64,000 nt of DNA from Chloroflexota bacterium (lineage in GTDB: Bacteria > Chloroflexota > Anaerolineae > Anaerolineales > Anaerolineaceae), in contig WOUT01000013.1 in NCBI GenBank assembly GCA_009773005.1, positions 52,865 to 116,864 on the forward strand. The letters run 5' to 3'. Every line of letters starts with the position of its first letter. The first letter of the stretch is position 1. The notes below the pieces were generated by a model. The model was not told where the DNA came from. It made no database searches and was given only the letters and a program-made list of their open reading frames with translations. Shown piece after piece: positions 51,095 through 59,866 of the stretch. The translations under genes were made by a program, and so were the position numbers.

Positions 51095-51410
51095 AGAGAG
51101 GCGTCAAAGAATTGAATCAGCGATTGAAGGAAAAATAACAAAACTGGAAGAGGTCAAAAGCGGTAAGGACAAAAAAGAAAAAGGATTTACCGCATGAGGA
51201 AAAGCACGAAGCACAGGATAATATTTTGGCAGGGCGTAACCGCCATGCCAAAACGGACCCAGACGCTACCTTCACTTGCATGAAAAAAATCTCCCACAGG
51301 ATAGATTCCTAAACCCTGGCACAACCCACAAATTGGGACTGAGAACCGGTTTATCACCGGGTTTAGCGTTCACCAGCGACCAGGAGATACAGCCTACCTA
51401 ATCTTCCAAT
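51095..51410 (+). pseudogene. Remnant of an IS1182-type transposase
   Basis: Scattered over several frames with stops are pieces typical of IS1182 transposases: an ERRQRIESAIEGKITKLEE coiled segment, then GRNRHAKTDPDATF (near 51233-51275), and NPQIGTENRFITGFSVHQRPGDTAYL (in two pieces near 51325-51400). The C-terminal third and both ends are missing. No inverted terminal repeats or target duplication could be seen. The element is long dead and fills part of the 760-bp gap after the binding protein. Confidence 0.75.
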
Positions 51411-51419
51411 CGATTGAAA

Positions 51420-51641
51420 TCAGAATGCACCCTCGCTGTGGGCAATGGCAGTATACAGGTCAGTCTGGCGTTGAACCTGTTTCGAGACCAGGCTCGCCAG
51501 ACCTTGCTTTCCTTCCAGTGTAAAAAGTTCTCGCTGCAACTGAAAATAGTTTGGATGTAAAAAGCGTGACTTGGGATTGCGCATTTTCATGATGAAAGGG
51601 AAGTATACAGTCAACAAGGTGGGATTCATAATGCATTGCAA
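51420..51641 (-). CDS. Short ORF of doubtful status
   Basis: 73 codons; the likely core begins at an internal Met (MKMRNPKSRF). The end reads ELFTLEGKQGLASLV, then QVQRQTDLYTAIAHSEGAF, a helical, charged stretch that looks protein-like but is not recognised. It abuts the transposase remnant, so it may be the tail of a gene cut by the element. The remaining 150 bp before 51795 show no gene. Confidence 0.3.
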   Translation of the reverse strand: MQCIMNPTLLTVYFPFIMKMRNPKSRFLHPNYFQLQRELFTLEGKQGLASLVSKQVQRQTDLYTAIAHSEGAF

Positions 51642-51794
51642 TAAATAATAAAAACTGGGGTCTATTAGACCGCCAGTTATCTATCTTTGATCTTTTCTAT
51701 TTAGCCGAGTGTCAATTTTTGCTCTTTTTCTTTCCTTTTTATAAACCTTCTAAAGGGTTTATTCATCTAAACTGATTATTAACAAATTGGATGC

Positions 51795-52187
51795 CTATCT
51801 CATTAATTGTTGTTTGACTTCAGGTTTTTCGACATACCAAAGAATAAAGGCCGATGCTGCCATAGCGATGACTGTAAACACAAAGTATTGTCCATTGAAC
51901 AGACTGCCATCAGTAGTACCTTGTGTGGATTGCGGCATCAACATTAGCAGCCGGCTGATGATATTAAACCCTTGCGCGAATGAGGTCAGCATGAGAGGCC
52001 AGGCAGCAGCAGATTTTCTGAATACCTGAATAACGCCGACAATTGCTAATATCACAAGTATTGCCGGCAGCCACCACGCTTGCGAGGTGAGTTTAAAAGT
52101 TGATGGAGGAAACAATAATAGCGGGAGAAATTGCAAAAAAAGAATGGTTTTAATCAATCTGGGGTTGGCAAAATCAATCCTGATCAT
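51795..52187 (-). CDS. Small four-helix membrane protein
   Basis: 130 residues. Helices at about 13-31, 36-55, 63-83 and 100-120, with a tail of Glu/Lys/Gln. The Met at 52187 (MIRIDFANP) has AAGGAG upstream and is preferred to the earlier Met at 52220. No family recognised. It diverges from the branched-chain amino-acid transport operon and shares a mirrored promoter region with it. Confidence 0.65.
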   Translation of the reverse strand: MIRIDFANPRLIKTILFLQFLPLLLFPPSTFKLTSQAWWLPAILVILAIVGVIQVFRKSAAAWPLMLTSFAQGFNIISRLLMLMPQSTQGTTDGSLFNGQYFVFTVIAMAASAFILWYVEKPEVKQQLMR

Positions 52188-52238
52188 AAAACGATTTCTC
52201 CTTTTTGGGTTTTTCTGCAAAGGAAAGCCAATAAATGA

Positions 52239-52335
52239 ATTCTATGAATTCCTGCAAATTAGTCAAGTGATGATTAGCAAATCAGTAAAATGACTATATT
52301 AAACACTTGACTTTTATTGAATAAATTATTATAAC
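52239..52335. promoter_or_regulatory. Mirrored divergent promoters of livJ and the 51795 gene
   Basis: Rightward: TTGACT (52307-52312), 17 bp, TATAAC (52330-52335). Leftward: TTGACT on the minus strand (52266-52261), 16 bp, TAGAAT (52244-52239). The two -35 boxes lie in the arms of a perfect 9-bp inverted repeat, AGTCAAGTG (52261-52269) and CACTTGACT (52304-52312), so one dimeric factor could cover both. Confidence 0.6.
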
Positions 52336-52405
52336 ATAATAGTCCCAATATTAATACAAATGTAGTAAATTACCTTTAGAAATAAATTCAACAGTTATGC
52401 AGAGC

Positions 52406-52496
52406 AATCAATCAAACCCTTCCGAAGGGAGGTGGTAGGAAACCTATAAATTCTAATACGGTAGGAATCAAATCGTACCACCCTTGTATCTGATTG
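52406..52496 (+). ncRNA. Structured leader RNA before livJ (candidate riboswitch or attenuator)
   Basis: The 5' leader is about 215 nt. CAATCA (about 52405-52410) can pair with TGATTG (52491-52496) to close a junction. Inside are hairpin CCCTT-CCG-AAGGG (about 52417-52430) and a longer arm GGTGGTA (52431-52437) with TACCACC (52476-52482). The longer arm encloses ATTCTA/TAGGAAT with a bulge. No terminator is seen before the ATG. It matches no riboswitch consensus that I can recall. Confidence 0.4.
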
Positions 52497-52556
52497 TGTG
52501 TTGATGGGTTAATCTAAATAACACAATCCCATAATTATCTTAAGGAGATAAACGAG

Positions 52557-53699
52557 ATGAAGTCATTTAAGCTGTTGAGTATTGTAGTAATTGTTGCATT
52601 CTTGCTCGCCGCATGCGGTGGTGGAGCAACTGCGCCTAAAGAGTTGAAAATCGCTGTACTTGCGCCTCTTTCTGGTCCAGTTCCAACTTTTGGTGAAATG
52701 ACCCGTGATGGCGCCTTGCTAGCCATTGAAGAATGGAACGCCAAGGGTGGCGTACTGGGAATGACGCTCGTTCCGGTAGTTGAAGATAGCCAGTGCACCC
52801 CTGATCCAGCCGTGAATGCTGCAAACAAAGTTGTCAACCAGGATAAAGTTCACTATATCATCGGCGAAGTTTGCTCCAAGGCTTCTATTCCCATTTCTGA
52901 AATTGCGAATGCTGCCAAGGTTATCCAGATCAGCCCAACTTCCACCAACCCGAGCGTTACAGTCGACGGAAACGGTATCACCAAACCATACATTTTCCGC
53001 GCATGCTTCATTGACCCATTCCAGGGTCTTGTCGGCGCTAAATTTGCCATCGAAAAAATAGGCGCAAAAACAGCCTTCGTTATGGTTGACCAGGCAAATG
53101 ATTATGTTAAGGGATTAGCAGAATTCTTTGAAAAAGCTTTCACCGAAGCCGGTGGTACGATTGTCGGCACGGAATCCTATACCGGGAGTGATACTGACTT
53201 CTCAGCCATTTTGGCGAAAATTGCCGATGCCAAACCCGATGTTGTTTACCTGCCTGATTACTACAATATCGTGAACCTTGCTATGCAACAAGCCAAGGAA
53301 AAAGGCATTACAACTCCGTTCCTTGGTGGTGATGGTTGGGATTCTGCAGATTTGAATCTGGCCGCTGCTGCTGGCGGATATTTCACCAATCACTACTCAC
53401 CGGATGATCCTCGCCCGGAAGTTCAGGATTTCCGCAAGGCTTTCGAAGCCAAATATAATGGTAAAACTCCTGACGCTCTCGCTGCTCTGGCATACGATGC
53501 GACAAATCTGATGCTCTCAGCGATCAAAGCTGCTGGAGCCGATGATACCGATAAGGTTAAAGCAGCTCTTGAAGCTATCACCTTCAATGGTGTATCCGGT
53601 ACCATTACCTTTGATGCTTCCCATAACCCTGTCAAATCAGCCACTATCCTCAAAGTAACAGCTGAGGGTGTTAAATTCGAAGCCGTAGTAAATCCGTAA
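52557..53699 (+). CDS. livJ: Branched-chain amino-acid ABC transporter substrate-binding lipoprotein
   Basis: 380 residues. Lipobox LAAC (Cys 20) then a type-I periplasmic-binding fold: IAVLAPLSGPVPTFGE, RDGALLAIEEWNAKGG, HYIIGEVCSKASIPISEIA, ISPTSTNPSVT, FSAILAKIADAKPDVVYLPDYYN (in part) and a C-terminal INFNG-type AITFNGVSGTITFD. Family ligands are Leu/Ile/Val or other amino acids. GGAGA ribosome site; the first gene after the structured leader. A terminator follows, so it is probably made in excess of the membrane parts. Confidence 0.93.
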   Translation: MKSFKLLSIVVIVAFLLAACGGGATAPKELKIAVLAPLSGPVPTFGEMTRDGALLAIEEWNAKGGVLGMTLVPVVEDSQCTPDPAVNAANKVVNQDKVHYIIGEVCSKASIPISEIANAAKVIQISPTSTNPSVTVDGNGITKPYIFRACFIDPFQGLVGAKFAIEKIGAKTAFVMVDQANDYVKGLAEFFEKAFTEAGGTIVGTESYTGSDTDFSAILAKIADAKPDVVYLPDYYNIVNLAMQQAKEKGITTPFLGGDGWDSADLNLAAAAGGYFTNHYSPDDPRPEVQDFRKAFEAKYNGKTPDALAALAYDATNLMLSAIKAAGADDTDKVKAALEAITFNGVSGTITFDASHNPVKSATILKVTAEGVKFEAVVNP

Positions 53700-53712
53700 T
53701 CCAATTTCAATG

Positions 53713-53741
53713 GATGGGGACAGTGAACGACTGTCCCCATC
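53713..53741 (+). terminator. Partial terminator between livJ and livH
   Basis: GATGGGGACAGT (53713-53724) and ACTGTCCCCATC (53730-53741) form a perfect 12-bp stem with a 5-nt loop, followed by TTTACTTGTTT. The weak U-tract suggests attenuation, not full stop, leaving more binding protein than channel. Confidence 0.8.
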
Positions 53742-53780
53742 TTTACTTGTTTACATCCCATTAGAAGGAGAGCTTGCCCA

Positions 53781-54905
53781 ATGCAATCAGTCTCCAAACC
53801 ACAAAAACCCCCTGTCATTGTTTCGCCAAATTCTTTTTTGGCCTGGATTGGCAAGATATTCTTATTGGTCATTGGTTTGTTCGCAGTGTATATTCTCGCT
53901 ATTAACTTATTTGATAAACCATATCTCTTTGCACAAAATGTGATTAACGGCATCCAATTAGGTTTTGTTTATGCCTTAATCGCATTAGGATACACAATGG
54001 TTTACGGCATCGTTAAGCTGATCAATTTTGCCCATGGTGATGTTTTCATGGTTTCCGCTTTTGTCAGCTTTTTTGCTGTTGAAAGATTTGCTCTTCATCA
54101 ATGGCCACAAAGATTGTTTCCCGGTTTTAATCCTTCCCTTTCGACTGTAATAGGCACTGTGACAACCATTTTACTTTCTATGGTGATATGTGTTTTGCTT
54201 GCAATAACCATTGAAAGAGTCGCCTATAAACCCCTACGTGAGGCTCCCCGGATTGCGGCGTTGATCACCGCCATCGGTGTATCATTCTTCCTGGAATATT
54301 TCGGCCTATTGAACTTTGTGTTTTCAGCCCGGTACATCCCCTATCAACGGCCGTTTGAAGTTGTCACCTGGTATATAAAAGATGGTATTCACCTGGTAGA
54401 ATCTGGAGTCACTCCTCCTGATGGCGCGATCACCATTTCAAATATCCTGATTATAATTATTTTCGCCACTATCCTGGTTCAAATCTTCCTGCAGTATTTG
54501 GTGCGCCGCACGAAAATCGGTATTGCGATGCGGGCAACTTCCTTTGATAAACCTACAGCCCGTTTGATGGGTATCCAGGTAGACAAGGTTATATCTTTTA
54601 CTTTTGCGATTGGTGCATCTTTTGCGGCGTTGGGTGGAGTACTCTACGCAATCGCTTATCCATCGATCAGAACATTGATGGGGGTGTACCCGGGTTTGAA
54701 AGCATTTGTTGCCGCTGTGCTCGGAGGAATCGGTAGTATACCAGGAGCGTTTGTTGGTGCATTAATCATGGGTCAAGCTGAAGCGATGACCTCTGGTTAC
54801 ATCTCAACCCCGATGCGGGATGCGATTGCATTCTCGATCCTTATTTTGGTGCTGTTGATAAAACCTACCGGTATTTTTGGCGAACCTGAAAAAGAAAAGG
54901 CATAA
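53781..54905 (+). CDS. livH: Branched-chain amino-acid ABC transporter permease LivH
   Basis: 374 residues, eight to nine helices. Core motifs: GFVYALIALGYTMVYGIVKLINFAHGD, YKPLREAPRIAALITAIGVS, the cytosolic loop 'G-I-A-M-R-A-T-S-F-D-K-P-T-A-R-L-M-G-I' and a late LGGIGSIPGAFVGAL. It is about 60 residues longer than E. coli LivH owing to an extra N-terminal helix (about 18-42) and a loop near 180-210. AGGAG upstream of the ATG. Confidence 0.95.
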   Translation: MQSVSKPQKPPVIVSPNSFLAWIGKIFLLVIGLFAVYILAINLFDKPYLFAQNVINGIQLGFVYALIALGYTMVYGIVKLINFAHGDVFMVSAFVSFFAVERFALHQWPQRLFPGFNPSLSTVIGTVTTILLSMVICVLLAITIERVAYKPLREAPRIAALITAIGVSFFLEYFGLLNFVFSARYIPYQRPFEVVTWYIKDGIHLVESGVTPPDGAITISNILIIIIFATILVQIFLQYLVRRTKIGIAMRATSFDKPTARLMGIQVDKVISFTFAIGASFAALGGVLYAIAYPSIRTLMGVYPGLKAFVAAVLGGIGSIPGAFVGALIMGQAEAMTSGYISTPMRDAIAFSILILVLLIKPTGIFGEPEKEKA

Positions 54906-54914
54906 GAGGATTCC

Positions 54915-56309
54915 ATGGACATTACAGCAATGATTTTTTCCTTGGTAAAGATCGTGGCAGTAATTGCCTATCTTTACGGCCTGCTCTGGGTGTTAGGTGT
55001 GAAGTTAAAGAAAGTGGAAATCGCCGGTAAGCTGGTAGATCCCAGCCTGGGAGTCAATATTTTTGGCGGGGTAATAGCCTTTGGCGTTATCCAACTTGCC
55101 TTGACGAAATTTAATGGTTTTAGCCTTCTGAATGACTTTGATAGCGGTCTTCTGTATCAGGCTTGTACCATGACGATGGTGGCTTTGGGGTTGAACTTGA
55201 TCTATGGTTTCAACGGACAGTTCAGCCTTGGACAATGGGGTTTCTATGGTATTGGCGCTTATACAGCCGCTGACATTACTTACCGATGGGTGAATGGCGA
55301 TTCCCGTGGGCTGGTGGTGGTAGGCGTTGGGGTAATTATTGGCGGTTTGGTTATCCTATTGATCGGTAAATTCTTGAGCAATTTACGACGTATGCCAGTA
55401 CTTTCATCTTTTACCCTTTATTTGATCGGTTCTATTCTGGCAGGAGTGGTTGCGGTATACGCAGGTAAACTCGCGGCTCCACTTTTAGACCCTTTCTTGG
55501 GCGACTCTCTAAATAAGGGAGTCCTAGCACAAGGCTTACCGATGCAGGTCGTTTTTTTTCTGGCAGTAGTTTTTGCAGGGATATTTGCCGCGGAAGTAAG
55601 TTTCCTTTTTGGTCTACCAGTACTCTCGCTCGGATCTGATTACTTTGGGATCGCAACACTCGGTTTTTCGATCGTAGTTTATACCCTAATGGTCAATTCA
55701 GATACTATTCTTCCCTTCCCTGAAATGAAAGGCGGGCGGGGTATGATTGGTATTCCTAAATTGACAACATGGTTCTGGGCTTTCCTTTTCCTGGTGCTCG
55801 TGATCGTCATTATGCGGAATATTATCCGTTCGTCCACGGGACGGTCAATTCTATCGGTCCGTGAAGATGAAACGGCCGCCCGCTCCATGGGAATTGACGT
55901 TGCCAGAACAAAATTGATGTCTTTTGTGATTGGCAGCTTTTTTGCCGGAATAGGAGGTGGGGTGTATGCACACTTCATCGGCTTCCTTAGTCCGGGTGCA
56001 TTCGACTTCCTGGTAGGGTTTAACCCCTTAATCATCATCGTGTTTGGTGGTTTGGGCAGTATGACAGGAACTATCACTGCCTCTTTCGGTTGGATCTTCT
56101 TCCTGGAAGGTATGCTGAGAGAGATCCTGGGTAAGATCAGTCCTGAAGCGCCCTCCTGGCGTTACGTTCTGTATCCGCTTACATTGCTCCTGTTGATGCT
56201 TGTCCGCCCGCAGGGTTTACTTGGTTCGGTTGAATGGGGTTTCCTGAAGTCAAAGATTATTCCTCTACGAAAATCTGAAACCCGGGAAGGAGTAAATAAC
56301 CATGAATGA
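54915..56309 (+). CDS. livM: Branched-chain amino-acid ABC transporter permease LivM
   Basis: 464 residues. Two N-terminal helices precede the core: ALGLNLIYGFNGQFSLGQWGFYGIGAYTAA (about 91-120), LPVLSLGSDYFGIATLGFS, and the coupling loop SILSVREDETAARSMGIDVARTKLMSFVIGSFFAGIGGG in pieces. It ends with a GGLGSMTGT stretch and a basic tail. It is longer than the usual 320-425 residues. 9 bp after livH; overlaps livG by 8 bp. Confidence 0.95.
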   Translation: MDITAMIFSLVKIVAVIAYLYGLLWVLGVKLKKVEIAGKLVDPSLGVNIFGGVIAFGVIQLALTKFNGFSLLNDFDSGLLYQACTMTMVALGLNLIYGFNGQFSLGQWGFYGIGAYTAADITYRWVNGDSRGLVVVGVGVIIGGLVILLIGKFLSNLRRMPVLSSFTLYLIGSILAGVVAVYAGKLAAPLLDPFLGDSLNKGVLAQGLPMQVVFFLAVVFAGIFAAEVSFLFGLPVLSLGSDYFGIATLGFSIVVYTLMVNSDTILPFPEMKGGRGMIGIPKLTTWFWAFLFLVLVIVIMRNIIRSSTGRSILSVREDETAARSMGIDVARTKLMSFVIGSFFAGIGGGVYAHFIGFLSPGAFDFLVGFNPLIIIVFGGLGSMTGTITASFGWIFFLEGMLREILGKISPEAPSWRYVLYPLTLLLLMLVRPQGLLGSVEWGFLKSKIIPLRKSETREGVNNHE

Positions 56310-57102
56310 TATTAATGTAGGTAAAACTCCTTTACTCCAAATTGAAGGTCTTACCAAGTTCTTTGGAGGGTTGAGAGCTGTCAGCGATTTCAATCTGTCG
56401 ATCAATTCGGGTGAGCTGGTGGGTCTGATCGGACCAAACGGCGCCGGAAAAACAACTGTTTTTAATCAGATCACCGGAATCTATCTTCCCACAAAAGGAA
56501 CGGTCAAATTTAATGGGATCAATCTGGTGGGTTTTGAACCGCATGAGATCACCCGAACAGGCATAGGCCGAACTTTCCAGAATATCCGTCTGTTTTCCAA
56601 TCTTTCGGTCCTGGATAACGTTCGGATAGCGTTCCATCCGCAATCTGGATACTCAATGTTCGACAGCATTTTATCGACCTCACGTTTTTTCAAACGCGAG
56701 CAGGAAATCATTGAAAAAGCCCAGGAATTACTTGAAGTAATGAACCTTTCACGATTCCAAAATGAAATTGCCAGAAATTTACCATATGGTGAGCAGCGGC
56801 GAGTGGAGATTGCCCGCGCCCTGGCATGCCAACCCCAATTATTGTTACTTGATGAACCTGCGGCGGGCATGAATCCAAAAGAAATTATGCAATTAATGGA
56901 TATGATCCACTTTGTCCGTGAAAACTTTAAGCTGACGATCTTGCTGATCGAACATCAAATGCGGGTTGTAATGGGCATCTGTGAATACATCACAGTAATG
57001 GATTTTGGCGAAATCATTGCGCGCGGTAATCCCAAAGAAATTCAGGATAATCCGAAAGTTATTGAAGCCTACCTGGGGAAGGGAGCCGCAAATGCTGCTT
57101 GA
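56302..57102 (+). CDS. livG: Branched-chain amino-acid ABC transporter ATPase LivG
   Basis: 266 residues. Walker A GPNGAGKTT (about 42-50), Q-loop TFQNIRLF, signature LPYGEQRRVEIARAL (the LivG form), Walker B LLLLDEPAAGMNP, and switch His in LIEHQMRVVMG. The pairing with LivF gives the ATPase heterodimer. The ATG overlaps the livM stop region by 8 bp. Confidence 0.96.
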   Translation: MNDINVGKTPLLQIEGLTKFFGGLRAVSDFNLSINSGELVGLIGPNGAGKTTVFNQITGIYLPTKGTVKFNGINLVGFEPHEITRTGIGRTFQNIRLFSNLSVLDNVRIAFHPQSGYSMFDSILSTSRFFKREQEIIEKAQELLEVMNLSRFQNEIARNLPYGEQRRVEIARALACQPQLLLLDEPAAGMNPKEIMQLMDMIHFVRENFKLTILLIEHQMRVVMGICEYITVMDFGEIIARGNPKEIQDNPKVIEAYLGKGAANAA

Positions 57103-57799
57103 AGTCAAAGACCTAAATGTATATTATGGCGCAATCCACGCCCTTCAGGGGATCTCTTTCAACGTTAAGGAAGGAGAGATCGTCTCGTTGATTGGCGCTA
57201 ATGGCGCTGGAAAATCTACAACACTACGGGCTCTTTCAGGGCTCATTCGACCTCGCAGCGGATCGATTACCTTCCGTGGCGAAGATATCACCCTGGCGCC
57301 AGCCGAAAAGATCGTTCAGCTAGGGATCAGCCATGTTCCTGAAGGCCGGAAGATATTCGCGCCTTTGACTGTACGCGAAAACCTGGAGATGGGCGCATAC
57401 ATTATCAAGGACAAATCCGAGATCAACCGCATGATGGAAAGAGTCTTTCTCAGTTTCCCGCGCCTGAGAGAGCGCCTTTCACAACTTGGGGGAACACTTT
57501 CAGGTGGTGAGCAGCAGATGCTGGCAACCGGACGCGGTTTGATGAATAAACCCACACTGATCCTGCTGGATGAACCTTCCATGGGGTTGAGCCCCATTAT
57601 GGTAGAAGAGATTTTCAGAATCATTAAAGAAATCAACCAGGAAGGCACAAGCATCCTTCTGGTGGAACAGAATGCTCAAATGGCGTTGTCTGTTGCCCAC
57701 CGGGCATACGTTCTGGAGACAGGGAGGATCACCCTATCCGGCCCGGCGAAGGAGATTGCAGATAATCCGCAGGTAAAAGAAGCATACTTGGGTGTTTGA
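57092..57799 (+). CDS. livF: Branched-chain amino-acid ABC transporter ATPase LivF
   Basis: 235 residues. LEVKDLNVYYGAIHALQGISF opens the protein as in LivF. Walker A GANGAGKST (about 35-43), Q-loop-region VPEGRKIFAPLTV, signature LSGGEQQMLATGRGL, Walker B LILLDEPSMGLSP, and LVEQNAQMALS in place of the usual switch His, as in LivF. ATG 57092 overlaps the livG end by 11 bp; the frame is open further upstream inside livG. Confidence 0.96.
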   Translation: MLLEVKDLNVYYGAIHALQGISFNVKEGEIVSLIGANGAGKSTTLRALSGLIRPRSGSITFRGEDITLAPAEKIVQLGISHVPEGRKIFAPLTVRENLEMGAYIIKDKSEINRMMERVFLSFPRLRERLSQLGGTLSGGEQQMLATGRGLMNKPTLILLDEPSMGLSPIMVEEIFRIIKEINQEGTSILLVEQNAQMALSVAHRAYVLETGRITLSGPAKEIADNPQVKEAYLGV

Positions 57800-57811
57800 G
57801 AAATTTCAGAG

Positions 57812-57842
57812 GGGCTGCCGCATTAGCAAACCAGGGCAGCCC
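57812..57842 (+). terminator. Terminator of the liv operon
   Basis: GGGCTGCC (57812-57819) pairs with GGCAGCCC (57835-57842) across a 15-nt loop, followed by TTTGATTTT. Confidence 0.8.
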
Positions 57843-57874
57843 TTTGATTTTACTGGTTAATCGGCTCCCAGGAT

Positions 57875-58852
57875 TCAATCAAGCGATAAATTCCAGCGTT
57901 TTGCAGCTGATTCAATGATCTTCCGTACCACGTCTGTGTAGGTGTAACCTTTTGTGTAAGCAGCATAGATCAGCGAGGCTTGCTTGGGGTCTGGATAAAT
58001 TAAAGGAATCGGGTTGACCTCGAGTATGTATGGATTACCAGCGTTGTCCATCCGCAGATCCATCCTCCACACGTCTTCCAAATTCAAGACTTGCTTTACC
58101 CGCAAAGCGAGGTGTTGAAATTCTTTGGTTTGGGCTTCGGTTAATTTTGCAGGGCAAACCCGGTAAACCTCACTCTCAAAATCTTCTTTTTGAGAACGGG
58201 AGTAAAAACCGGTTGGCGATATGATTTCAACGATCGGCAGGGGCTCATCTCCAAGAATGCCGACGGTAAATTCTCGGCCTTCAATATATTCCTCGACTAT
58301 TACCAGAGAGTGCAAATTATTCAATACCCATCTGACTTGGTTAACCAATTCCTCATAGTTTCGCGATACAGCAAATTCATTGATACCGATGGATGACCCT
58401 TCAAAAGCGGGCTTTACAAACATTGGGTATTTCAGGTCACTTTCTGGAATGTTGTTAATATCCTCGATGACCATAAACTTTGCGGTAGGCAAACCCGTTT
58501 GTATAAACTGACGTTTGGCTAAATGTTTATTATGAGACAGCATCATTCCAAGAACGCCTGAACCGGTGTATGGAATTCTCATCATGTCCAACACAGCGGG
58601 CATTTGGGCTTCACGTGAATCACCAAAATAACCTTCAGCGGAATTAAAACAAAGGCTGGGATTAAAAGTTTTAATTTCTTGGATTGATTCTAAAACAGCG
58701 GGAAAGTATTTGGCTTCGTGACCGAGAGTGGTAATCGATTCCAGAATTGCATCGACGGTGAGACGATCATCAAGATCGTCCCACCGTCCAGGAGGGTCTT
58801 CTGGACTGATTGGTGCATCTTCCTTAATATTTGCCAGGACAGCTATTTTCAT
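57875..58852 (-). CDS. ATP-grasp ligase, D-alanine-D-alanine-ligase-like
   Basis: 325 residues. N-domain with LCFNSAEGYFGDSREAQMPAVLD (in part; the D-Ala-D-Ala ligase N-E-G-like region), central IPYTGSGVLGMMLSHNKHLAKR, ATP-grasp Lys in PMFVKPAFEGSS, VEEYIEGREFTVGILG, and the metal-binding DLRMDNAGNPYILEVNPIPLI. Divergent from Ddl proper (no S-x-x-Y loop recognised), and no cell-wall genes are near. It may ligate another amino acid or peptide. ATG 58852 is the homology-supported start; an upstream in-frame Met at 58927 lacks a site. Confidence 0.82.
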   Translation of the reverse strand: MKIAVLANIKEDAPISPEDPPGRWDDLDDRLTVDAILESITTLGHEAKYFPAVLESIQEIKTFNPSLCFNSAEGYFGDSREAQMPAVLDMMRIPYTGSGVLGMMLSHNKHLAKRQFIQTGLPTAKFMVIEDINNIPESDLKYPMFVKPAFEGSSIGINEFAVSRNYEELVNQVRWVLNNLHSLVIVEEYIEGREFTVGILGDEPLPIVEIISPTGFYSRSQKEDFESEVYRVCPAKLTEAQTKEFQHLALRVKQVLNLEDVWRMDLRMDNAGNPYILEVNPIPLIYPDPKQASLIYAAYTKGYTYTDVVRKIIESAAKRWNLSLD

Positions 58853-59051
58853 TTTGCTGCAATCTCCTTGAGCATGATAAAAACTTGGTTGATTATAATG
58901 ATTATTGTTTAAACGACAAGAGGTCAATATTTAGTTGTCGTCTGACACTGTTAGTCGTCTGACACTGGTAAATTAGAGTAGAACCAATTACACTTGAAGA
59001 CTGGATTTTAATTAAAGCGTATTTGATTTCAAAGTGGGAGGTTTGAATTAA

Positions 59052-59762
59052 ATGGTTGAATTAACCCCCGAGGAGATGACAACGCCAAATGTGCTGGCGT
59101 TGATCCCGGCCTTCAATGAATCAGAACGTATTGGTTCGGTTATTCCTTTGGTGATGAAATATTTGCCTGTGCTTGTGGTGGATGATGGGTCACGGGATAA
59201 TACTTCTGCGGTGGCGCGTGCGGCAGGCGCTAATGTCGTTCGCCAGGAACCCAACCAGGGCAAGGGTGCTGCCTTGTTGAACGGTTTCAGATACAGTCTG
59301 GAGCACGGTTACGATGCGGTGATCACCCTTGACGCGGACGGACAACATGACCCGTCCGAAATACCAGACTTTCTTGAAGATTTCATATATAAAAAAAGTG
59401 ATCTTGTAATCGGGCGGCGTGATTTTCGAAAGATGCCTTTCCCCCGTAATATTTCCAATACAATTGGAACCTGGATGTTCTCATGGGCAATGAAACAGAA
59501 TATCCCCGATAACCAGTCAGGCTACCGGCTGCATTCGCGGAGGCTGATCGAAGAATCTCTTTTGAGTAAGGAACTTAATTTTGAATTTGAAGTAGAAATC
59601 ATCTTGCGCTGCGTTTTGAGAGGTTATCAGATCTCCTGGGTTCCCATCAAGACCATCTACGCGGGGGAGAAGAGCCACATCAGACCGTTTCGGCATATCT
59701 GGCACTTCTTCCGCATCACTGCGCGCGCAAGCAGGATCGTCCGGGAGCATTCAACCCTCTAA
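59052..59762 (+). CDS. GT2-family glycosyltransferase (polyprenyl-phosphate sugar type)
   Basis: 236 residues. VLALIPAFNESERIGSVI, VLVVDDGSRDNT, QGKGAALLNGFRYSLEHGYDAVITLDADGQHDP (in part: the D-x-D-containing DADGQ) and a late NQSGYRLHSRRL then EVEIILRC match dolichyl-phosphate-mannose-synthase-like enzymes. No membrane helices, so it acts on a lipid carrier at the inner face. The start at 59052 is preceded by GGGAGG. Single gene with a shared terminator after it. Confidence 0.9.
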   Translation: MVELTPEEMTTPNVLALIPAFNESERIGSVIPLVMKYLPVLVVDDGSRDNTSAVARAAGANVVRQEPNQGKGAALLNGFRYSLEHGYDAVITLDADGQHDPSEIPDFLEDFIYKKSDLVIGRRDFRKMPFPRNISNTIGTWMFSWAMKQNIPDNQSGYRLHSRRLIEESLLSKELNFEFEVEIILRCVLRGYQISWVPIKTIYAGEKSHIRPFRHIWHFFRITARASRIVREHSTL

Positions 59763-59817
59763 CTTAAAAGGGATTGAAAATCCTGAAAGATTACTTGTAG
59801 AGTGTTGAAAGAATAAA

Positions 59818-59847
59818 AACAGAGTGCCGTTACTTTGGCACCCTGTT
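59818..59847. terminator. Bidirectional terminator
   Basis: AACAGAGTGCC (59818-59828) pairs with GGCACCCTGTT (59837-59847) with one mismatch, flanked by A-tract and TTTTT. Between the convergent glycosyltransferase and SH3 genes. Confidence 0.85.
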
Positions 59848-59866
59848 TTTGACAAGAAATTATAAA

